Positions 58,018 to 64,000 of a stretch of DNA of 64,000 bases are shown piece after piece. The DNA is from Mesorhizobium helmanticense. Lineage in GTDB: Bacteria; Pseudomonadota; Alphaproteobacteria; Rhizobiales; Rhizobiaceae. The notes below the pieces were generated by a model. That model searched no databases, was not told where the DNA came from, and saw only the letters and a program-made list of their open reading frames with translations. The number at the start of each line of letters is the position of its first letter. Position 1 is the stretch's first letter. The position numbers and the translations under genes were made by a program. The stretch lies in contig NZ_PZJX01000052.1 in NCBI RefSeq assembly GCF_003034915.1, positions 121,081 through 185,080 of the forward strand, read 5' to 3'.

Positions 58018-59376
58018 TTAGCCAAAGCGTTTAGAGATGACGCTCTCCAGCGCTCGGATGCCTTGCGCTTCGCCGCCGGCCGGACCATGGGGACGATCGG
58101 ACGGGTTCCAGGCGAAGATGTCGAAATGCGCCCAGGCGGCCGTTTTCTCGACAAAACGCTTGAGGAACAGTGCCGCGGTGATCGAACCAGCGAAGCCGTC
58201 AGTGGTGACGTTGTTGATGTCGGCAATCCTCGACGACAGCTTTGCGTCGTAGGGGCTCCACAGCGGCATGCGCCACAGCGGATCCTCTACCGCAACGGAG
58301 GCCGCCGCCAGTTCGGACGCCAGCGCTTCGTCGCCGGTATAGAAAGGCGGCAGGTCGGGACCGAGCGCGACGCGCGCGGCCCCCGTCAGGGTCGCCATGT
58401 CGACCAGCAATTGCGGTTTCTCGTCATCGGCCAGCGCCAGGGCATCCGCCAGCACCAGCCGCCCCTCGGCGTCGGTGTTGCCGATCTCGACGCTGATGCC
58501 CTTGCGACTCGCCAGCACATCGCCGGGCCGGAAGGCGTTGCCGGCGATCGAATTCTCGACCGCCGGGATCAGCACCCGCAGCCGGACCTTCAGCCTGGCC
58601 GCCATGATCATCGAAGCGAGGCCAAGAACGTTGGCGGCACCGCCCATGTCCTTCTTCATCAAGAGCATGCCGGATGACGGCTTGATGTCGAGGCCGCCGG
58701 TGTCGAAGCAGACGCCCTTGCCGACCAGTGTCACCTTCGGCGCATTCTTCGGTCCCCAGTTCATGTCGATCAGGCGCGGCGCATCGGCCGATGCACGGCC
58801 GACCGCGTGGATCATGGGAAAATTCTGTGTCAGCAGATCGTCGCCCCTGGTCACCGACACTTCGGCCTTGTGCGCCGCGGCCAATGTCCGAACTGCCGCC
58901 TCCAGCTGGTCTGGTCCCATATCGCTGGTCGGCGTGTTGACCAGATCGCGCGTCAGGAAGACGCCGTCGGCGATACGGCGAATACGCGCCGCATCGGCGT
59001 CGCGCGACAACGCGAAGCGCAGCGTCTTGCCCGGTTTCTTGCCGTAGCGGGTGAAGACATAGCCACCAAGCAACAGTGCAATCGCCGCGAGTTCCGGCTC
59101 GGCCAATGCGGAGGCGAAATGCCAGTCGCCTTCCGGCAAGGCTCTCGCCAGGGCGCCGATGGCGAGAGCGCCATCGCCAGTGCCAAACAGCGCGCCGGCC
59201 AGCGCGCCGCCTTCACCGGGTACGATGAGCGTCCTGCCGGCCTCGCCGGAGAAGCCGTTGGCCCTCGCCCAGGCGATCGAAGACGGCGCAAGGCTCGCTG
59301 TCTCCAGACCGTCCCTGGCGACCAGATGCACCGGCAGTGCGTTCTTGGGTTTCGTCTCGACGAGTTCGACGGGCAT
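58018..59376 (-). CDS. Leucyl aminopeptidase family (M17) protein
   Basis: 452 residues. The two-metal active site has KGVCFDTGGLDIKPSSGM, GGAANVLGLASMI and the M17 signature NTDAEGRLVLADAL. The N-terminal domain is less conserved. ATG 59376 follows GGAGACC. The enzyme removes N-terminal residues from peptides in the cytoplasm. It is divergent from tadD, with about 120 bp between the starts. Confidence 0.92.
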   Translation of the reverse strand: MPVELVETKPKNALPVHLVARDGLETASLAPSSIAWARANGFSGEAGRTLIVPGEGGALAGALFGTGDGALAIGALARALPEGDWHFASALAEPELAAIALLLGGYVFTRYGKKPGKTLRFALSRDADAARIRRIADGVFLTRDLVNTPTSDMGPDQLEAAVRTLAAAHKAEVSVTRGDDLLTQNFPMIHAVGRASADAPRLIDMNWGPKNAPKVTLVGKGVCFDTGGLDIKPSSGMLLMKKDMGGAANVLGLASMIMAARLKVRLRVLIPAVENSIAGNAFRPGDVLASRKGISVEIGNTDAEGRLVLADALALADDEKPQLLVDMATLTGAARVALGPDLPPFYTGDEALASELAAASVAVEDPLWRMPLWSPYDAKLSSRIADINNVTTDGFAGSITAALFLKRFVEKTAAWAHFDIFAWNPSDRPHGPAGGEAQGIRALESVISKRFG

Positions 59377-59407
59377 GGATGGTCTCCGGCTTTCGAGTCA
59401 GCGTTTC

Positions 59408-59428
59408 TTAACTCTCCGTTAGGGTTAA
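59408..59428. promoter_or_regulatory. CtrA-like box upstream of tadD
   Basis: TTAA-CTCTCCG-TTAG (59408-59422) matches the CtrA box with one mismatch, and a further TTAA follows three bases on. A GANTC site (GAGTC) lies at 59395-59399. Pilus genes are under CtrA control in Caulobacter. Confidence 0.35.
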
Positions 59429-59495
59429 CAGAATATTTCTTTGGGAGGAAAGACGGCCACGCAATGGCCACGCGCACGGATAGAGGCCGACGTTG

Positions 59496-60317
59496 ATGCC
59501 GAGCAACCGAATGATGCACGCCACGGGAAAACGGCTGATCACCACGGCGCTGATGATGGCTCTTGCAGCCAGTGTCGCCGGCTGCGGTACCAGCAAATTC
59601 ACCACCGGCTCGATCGCGCGGTCCAGCGGTAAACCGCTGGAAACCATGTCGGCCGGAGAATTGCATAGCGCAACAACCAGACTTGGCGAATCCTATGCCA
59701 AAAACCCCAGCGACAAGCGGATCGCGACGAATTATGCAGCCGCGCTGCAGATGGATGGCGATGCCGACCAGTCTCTGGCGGTGATGCGCAAGCTGGCAAT
59801 CGCCCTGCCAAAGGACCGCGACGTGCTTGCTGCCTATGGCAAGGCGCTCGCCGCCAACGGCCAGTTCGAGCCGGCACTCGATGCCGTGCGCCGGGCGCAA
59901 ACGCCGGAATATCCGGACTGGAAGTTGGTATCGGCGGAGGCCGCCATTCTCGACCAACTCGGCCAGAAGGACGAAGCGCGCCAGGATTACCGCAAGGCGC
60001 TCGACCTCAAGCCGAACGAGCCCTCGATCCTTTCCAACCTCGGCATGTCCTATGTGCTGGAAGGCGATTTGCGCACGGCTGAAACCTATATGCGCACGGC
60101 CGCCCAGCAACCGAACGCGGACAGCCGGGTCCGCCAGAACCTGGCGCTGGTCGTCGGCCTGCAGGGCCGTTTCGACGAGGCCGAGAAGATCGCTTCGCAG
60201 GAACTGTCGCCCGAGCAGGCGCAGGCGAACGTGGCCTATCTTCGCCAGATGCTTGCCCAGCAGAATGCCTGGAGCCAGCTCAAGGACCAGGACAAGGCAA
60301 AGCCTGCCACCAACTGA
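59496..60317 (+). CDS. tadD: TadD-like TPR lipoprotein of the Tad/Cpa pilus system
   Basis: 273 residues from ATG 59496 (an in-frame TTG precedes it). The N-terminus is a lipoprotein signal (TTALMMALAASVAGC, cysteine as lipobox end). Tetratricopeptide repeats follow, for example PKDRDVLAAYGKALAANGQF, and GQKDEARQDYRKALDLKPNE. TadD is an outer-membrane-associated lipoprotein required for Tad secretin assembly. It faces tadC across a repeat instead of following it in the same direction. A ten-codon upstream reading frame (59464-59496) ends in TGATG overlapping this start. Confidence 0.8.
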   Translation: MPSNRMMHATGKRLITTALMMALAASVAGCGTSKFTTGSIARSSGKPLETMSAGELHSATTRLGESYAKNPSDKRIATNYAAALQMDGDADQSLAVMRKLAIALPKDRDVLAAYGKALAANGQFEPALDAVRRAQTPEYPDWKLVSAEAAILDQLGQKDEARQDYRKALDLKPNEPSILSNLGMSYVLEGDLRTAETYMRTAAQQPNADSRVRQNLALVVGLQGRFDEAEKIASQELSPEQAQANVAYLRQMLAQQNAWSQLKDQDKAKPATN

Positions 60318-60349
60318 CAATAGCAGCTACCTCGATATCCAGCCGCCTA

Positions 60350-60490
60350 ATGCATGTCGCGCAAAAGTGTGCAGCGGTTTTGCGGTAACGACATGCACAA
60401 AAACATGAATCTAAAGCGCGTCGCATGAGGCCGGTCGAACGCGGTGCGCTTTAGAAGCGCGTCGCTTTTTGAGAGAGCTTGCGCGACATG
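60350..60490 (-). repeat. Dispersed rhizobial repeat, copy B (inverted relative to copy A)
   Basis: Its reverse complement over 60350-60452 closely matches 21061-21160. The element also has perfect 10-bp terminal inverted arms, CATGTCGCGC (60354-60363) and GCGCGACATG (60481-60490). It fills the 236-bp gap between tadD and tadC. Confidence 0.75.
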
Positions 60491-60553
60491 TACCAGACAT
60501 CAAAGCCGCGCGGCGTCAGCAGCGCGGCTTTCTCCTTGACTTCGACAGGTCGC

Positions 60554-61570
60554 TTACTGGCTGCTGGTTTTCGGCGTATCGCCAAAGATGCCGCGCTCGC
60601 TCACCTGGATGCCAGCGGGGCCCAGAATGATGGCGAACAGCACCGGCAGGAAGAACAGGATCATCGGCACGGTGAGCTTGGGCGGCAAGGCCGCCGCCTT
60701 CTTCTCGGCGGCGTTCATGCGCATGTCACGGCTTTCGGCGGCTAGCACGCGCAGCGCATGTGCCACCGGCGTGCCGTAGCGTTCGGCCTGGACCAGTGCC
60801 TGCGATACCGACTTCACCGATTCCAGGCCGGTGCGGCTTGCAAGGTTTTCGTAAGCCTGCCTGCGTTCCTGCAAATAGGAAAGCTCGGCATTGGTCAGGA
60901 TGAACTCCTCGGCGAGCGCCACCGACTGTGCGCCGATCTCGTCGGCGACCCTGCGAAGCGCCGCCTCCACCGACATGCCCGACTCGACGCAGATCAGCAT
61001 CAGGTCGAGCGCGTCCGGCCAGGCCATCTGGATCGACTGCTTGCGCTTGGTGGCCCGGTTGTTGACATAGAGCACCGGCGCATAGAAGCCCGCATAGGCG
61101 ACGACGATGCAGACGAATACCTTGATCAAAGGCGGCTGCTCGGGCAATCCGCCGAGCACGAAAAGGTATATCGAAGCCAGCGCGAAGCCGACAAAGGGCA
61201 GGACCAGGCGGAAGAACAGGAACCGCGTCAGCGGGTTTTGGCCGCGAAAGCCCGCCACTTTCAGCTTCTGCAACGTGCCTTCATCGGCCAAAGCGCGCCT
61301 CAGATCGAGGCGATCGACGATGTTGCGCATGCCGATCGATTGTTCCTCGCGCAGGCCCTTGCGACGGCGATCGGCCTCGGCGGCCAGCCGCGCGCGCTGC
61401 TTGGCGCGCAACTCGTCACGCTCCAGCGCAACGGATCTCATGCGAGTCTTGAGCTGGTTTCCGCCGAAGGCGGGCAACAGTGTGAGGGCGGTCGCAAACA
61501 CCGCGATGGCGACCAGCATGGCAATGAGAATTGCCGGGTCGGTAAGGGTTCCGATGACGTGTTCGGTCAT
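60554..61570 (-). CDS. tadC: TadC, type II secretion F-like inner membrane protein
   Basis: 338 residues with an N-terminal helix, a long basic cytoplasmic stretch (LRAKQRARLAAEADRRRKG), and membrane segments near 130, 160 and at the C-terminus. The T2SSF domain is marked by MLICVESGMSVEAALRRVADE and the later AERYGTPVAHALRVLAAESR. It partners TadB in the inner-membrane platform of the Flp-type pilus. It starts 12 bp after tadB. Confidence 0.9.
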   Translation of the reverse strand: MTEHVIGTLTDPAILIAMLVAIAVFATALTLLPAFGGNQLKTRMRSVALERDELRAKQRARLAAEADRRRKGLREEQSIGMRNIVDRLDLRRALADEGTLQKLKVAGFRGQNPLTRFLFFRLVLPFVGFALASIYLFVLGGLPEQPPLIKVFVCIVVAYAGFYAPVLYVNNRATKRKQSIQMAWPDALDLMLICVESGMSVEAALRRVADEIGAQSVALAEEFILTNAELSYLQERRQAYENLASRTGLESVKSVSQALVQAERYGTPVAHALRVLAAESRDMRMNAAEKKAAALPPKLTVPMILFFLPVLFAIILGPAGIQVSERGIFGDTPKTSSQ

Positions 61571-61582
61571 GCGCTCTCAATC

Positions 61583-62596
61583 CTAGACTTCGAAGTTCAT
61601 CATCTTGCGCATCACCAGGATGCCGATCGACATCCAGACGGCCGAACAGCCGAGGATCAGATTGCCGACGCTGGTGGTGAACAGCGGCATGATGTAGTTC
61701 GGGCTGGTCAGGTAGACGAGAAAGCCGACGATGAAAGGCAGGGCGCCGATGATCACGGCGGATGCCTTCGCTTCCATGGACAGCGCCTGGACCTTGGCCT
61801 TCATCTTCTTGCGGTCGCGAAGCACGCGCGAAAGATTGCCAAGCGCCTCCGAAAGGTTGCCGCCGGCCTGGGACTGGATCTGGATGACGATGCCGAAGAA
61901 GCTCGCCTCGGTGCATGGCATGGTTTCGGCCATGCGCAACGAGGCGTCGGGGATCGACAGGCCCATCTGCTGCGAATCGACGATGCGGCGGAATTCGGCC
62001 TTGACGGGTTCGGGAGATTCGTTGGCGATCAGGCGGATGGCGTCGTTCAGCGGCAGGCCTGATTTGACCGCACGCACAATGATGTCGAGCGCATTCGGGA
62101 ATTCATTGAGGAAAGCCTTGACCCGGCGAGCACGGGAAAACGAGACGAACCAGCGCGGCAGGCCGAGAGCACCCACCAGCAGCACACCCGGCAAGGCAAG
62201 CAGCGGCGCACCTATGAAATAGGCAAGAAACGTCAAGACGACGCCGCAAACGGCCGAGTAGACATAGAAACGCTCGAGCGACACCTTCATGCCGGCCTGG
62301 CGGATCTGGGCTTTCAGCGGTGGCTTCTTGACAATGCGCTGGTTGGACTTTTGTTTTTGTTCGAGTTCCTTCAACGAGTCCTGCACCGATTTGCGCCGCT
62401 TGGCGGCTTCCACCACACGATCGCGCGAGGCCTTGACGACGGCACGATCCGTCTCGGCGGTCTTGATCGTCTCCAGCCGCCTGCCGACCTGCTTCTCCTC
62501 GCTGATCTGATTGAACAAAAAAGCATAGGCAATCCCGCCGGCACTGAAGCCGGCGAGCGCGATGAATGCCAATACGGTGGCGTCAATTCCGAACAT
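61583..62596 (-). CDS. tadB: TadB, type II secretion F-like inner membrane protein
   Basis: 337 residues of T2SSF type. IIVRAVKSGLPLNDAIRLIAN and AETMPCTEASFFGIVIQIQSQ with GGNLSEALGNLSRVLRDRKK are the family motifs. Four membrane segments are visible. It lies 23 bp downstream of cpaF on the same strand and 12 bp upstream of tadC. Confidence 0.92.
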   Translation of the reverse strand: MFGIDATVLAFIALAGFSAGGIAYAFLFNQISEEKQVGRRLETIKTAETDRAVVKASRDRVVEAAKRRKSVQDSLKELEQKQKSNQRIVKKPPLKAQIRQAGMKVSLERFYVYSAVCGVVLTFLAYFIGAPLLALPGVLLVGALGLPRWFVSFSRARRVKAFLNEFPNALDIIVRAVKSGLPLNDAIRLIANESPEPVKAEFRRIVDSQQMGLSIPDASLRMAETMPCTEASFFGIVIQIQSQAGGNLSEALGNLSRVLRDRKKMKAKVQALSMEAKASAVIIGALPFIVGFLVYLTSPNYIMPLFTTSVGNLILGCSAVWMSIGILVMRKMMNFEV

Positions 62597-62619
62597 CGAC
62601 CGTGGCCCCTGCCCCTTCG

Positions 62620-64000
62620 TCAGTCAGCACGTTTCTCCATCGCCTCGAGCGCATTGGCGAGACGCTGTTCCTCGCCATAGTAGCGGGCGCGGTCCCAGAA
62701 ATGCGGGCGACCGATGCCTGTCGACACATGCTCGCCCAACAGCCTACCGTTCGCGTCCTCGCCCTTGATGTTGTAGAGGACGAGGTCCTGCGTAATGACG
62801 ACATCGCCTTCCATACCGATCACCTCGGTGATGTGGGTGATGCGCCGCGATCCATCGCGCAGGCGAGCCGCCTGTATGATCACGTCAATGGAACCGACGA
62901 CGATTTCGCGCACGGTTTTTTGCGGCAGCGTGTAGCCACCCATCGCGATCATCGATTCGATACGGTTCAGGCATTCGCGCGGACTGTTCGAGTGGATCGT
63001 TCCCATCGAGCCGTCATGGCCGGTGTTCATCGCCTGCAGAAGGTCGAACACTTCCGGTCCGCGCACTTCGCCGACGATGATGCGCTCGGGCCGCATGCGC
63101 AGGCAGTTCTTGACCAGGTCGCGCATGGTTACCTCACCCTCGCCTTCGAGATTGGGCGGGCGGGTTTCCAGACGCACGACATGCGGCTGCTGCAGTTGCA
63201 GCTCGGCCGAATCCTCGCAGGTAATGACGCGCTCCTCGCGGTCGATATAGTTGGTCAGGCAGTTGAGCAGCGTCGTCTTGCCCGAGCCGGTACCGCCCGA
63301 AATGACGATGTTGCAGCGGACGCGGCCGATGATCTTGAGGATCTCGGCGCCATGCGGCGAAATGGCGCCGAACTTGACTAGCTGATCGAGCGTCAGCTTG
63401 TCTTTCTTGAACTTGCGGATGGTGAGCGCGGTGCCGTCGATGGCGAGCGGCGGCGCGATGACGTTGACGCGGGAGCCGTCGGGAAGACGCGCGTCGCAGA
63501 TCGGGCTCGATTCATCGACACGGCGGCCAACCTGGCTGACGATGCGTTGACAGATGTTGAGGAGCTGCTGGTTGTCGCGGAAACGAATGCCGGTCTGCTC
63601 GACCTTGCCGTTGACCTCGATGTAGACGTTCTTGGAGCCGTTGACCATGATGTCGGCGATGTCGTCGCGGGCGAGCAATGGCTCCAGCGGCCCGTAGCCC
63701 AACACGTCGTTGCAAATATCCTCGAGCAGCTCTTCCTGCTCGGAAATCGACATCGCGAAATTCTTGATCGCGATGATGTCGTTGACGATGTCGCGGATTT
63801 CCTCGCGCGCGCTTTCGGGGTCGAGCTTGGCGAGCTGCGACAGGTCGATCGTATCGATGAGCGCCGAGAAGACCTGGCTCTTGGTGTCGTAGTAGGTTTC
63901 GCTCTTTTCGCGCTGGACCCGTCTGGGCTCCGGCGCCAATGGCGGCGCCTCGACTGCGCGGCGCGCGGGCGCGGGCGCGGGCGCCTGCGCCGGTGCCGGT
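62620..64000 (-). CDS. cpaF: CpaF/TadA secretion ATPase of the Tad pilus, 5' end outside the window
   Basis: The frame is open across the right edge. Residues before SETYYDTKSQVF are a Pro/Ala-rich N-terminal stretch, typical of CpaF, so the start lies beyond 64000. The visible ~460 residues have the Walker A GGTGSGKTTLLNCL, an Asp box near EDSAELQL, GHDGSMGTIHSNSP (Walker B and His box region), and ECLNRIESMI. This hexameric ATPase powers Flp pilus assembly. The TTG near 63939 could mimic a start, but no ribosome site supports it. Confidence 0.93.
   Translation of the reverse strand, partial: PAPAQAPAPAPARRAVEAPPLAPEPRRVQREKSETYYDTKSQVFSALIDTIDLSQLAKLDPESAREEIRDIVNDIIAIKNFAMSISEQEELLEDICNDVLGYGPLEPLLARDDIADIMVNGSKNVYIEVNGKVEQTGIRFRDNQQLLNICQRIVSQVGRRVDESSPICDARLPDGSRVNVIAPPLAIDGTALTIRKFKKDKLTLDQLVKFGAISPHGAEILKIIGRVRCNIVISGGTGSGKTTLLNCLTNYIDREERVITCEDSAELQLQQPHVVRLETRPPNLEGEGEVTMRDLVKNCLRMRPERIIVGEVRGPEVFDLLQAMNTGHDGSMGTIHSNSPRECLNRIESMIAMGGYTLPQKTVREIVVGSIDVIIQAARLRDGSRRITHITEVIGMEGDVVITQDLVLYNIKGEDANGRLLGEHVSTGIGRPHFWDRARYYGEEQRLANALEAMEKRAD

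Overview
The window looks like chromosome from a Rhizobiales alphaproteobacterium, most likely Mesorhizobium or a close Phyllobacteriaceae relative. This rests on gene content and motifs, not on any database search. The supporting content is: a GbpR/ChvE/GguABC sugar locus, GcrA with nearby GANTC sites, a PodJ polarity protein, class I lysyl-tRNA synthetase, a PPK2-PhoR neighbourhood, a SAM-II riboswitch on metZ, a Tad/Cpa pilus cluster, and short rhizobial palindromic repeats. Base composition is GC-rich throughout. I found no rRNA, IS element, prophage, integrase or CRISPR array.

Layout. 0-5 kb: the end of a histone-deacetylase-family gene, a small membrane protein, an O-acyltransferase that looks inserted between 25-bp direct repeats, a tRNA-Gly, an exported metallo-beta-lactamase-fold protein and a degraded piece of the same tRNA. 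4-10.6 kb: gbpR divergent from chvE-gguA-gguB, then gguC (aldose sensing and uptake). 10.6-19 kb: an orphan amino-acid-binding protein, dcd, SAM-II riboswitch-metZ, a frameshifted glycosyltransferase, apaG, hslO, and argD-argF. 19-24.6 kb: gcrA, corA, phoU, phoR, ppk2. 24.6-28.4 kb: a luxR-luxI-crotonase quorum-sensing locus, a solute-binding protein and a TerB-like protein. 28.5-32.5 kb: lysK, an SNase-like protein, an S24 repressor and a methyltransferase gene broken by an 80-bp internal inversion.

32.5-40 kb: a four-gene acyl-CoA degradation operon (two acyl-CoA dehydrogenases, thiolase, FadJ-like protein) preceded by a MerR/LiuR-type regulator. Sites of LiuR type precede both the operon and the regulator. 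40-47.6 kb: podJ, a TauE-like exporter with a TIGR02186 partner, and a YegD-like Hsp70. 47.6-53.4 kb: LysR divergent from a three-subunit molybdenum oxidoreductase, best read as the sulfite dehydrogenase SoeABC. 53.4-59.4 kb: pdeM and the Lhr-like helicase of the ligase-associated repair set, an NlpC/P60 peptidase, a MarR regulator and a leucyl aminopeptidase. 59.4-64 kb: tadD facing tadC-tadB-cpaF; cpaF runs off the right edge.

The most unusual observations are the 80-bp inversion inside the methyltransferase gene (32045-32124), the luxR-luxI-crotonase unit with a perfect palindrome before luxI, the tRNA-Gly fragment at 4045 paired with the intact tRNA at 2924, a 15-bp tandem repeat starting in the argF stop codon, four GANTC sites before gcrA, and an orphan terminator hairpin in the argD leader. 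All coordinates and motifs were read by eye. Family assignments come from recognising conserved motifs.
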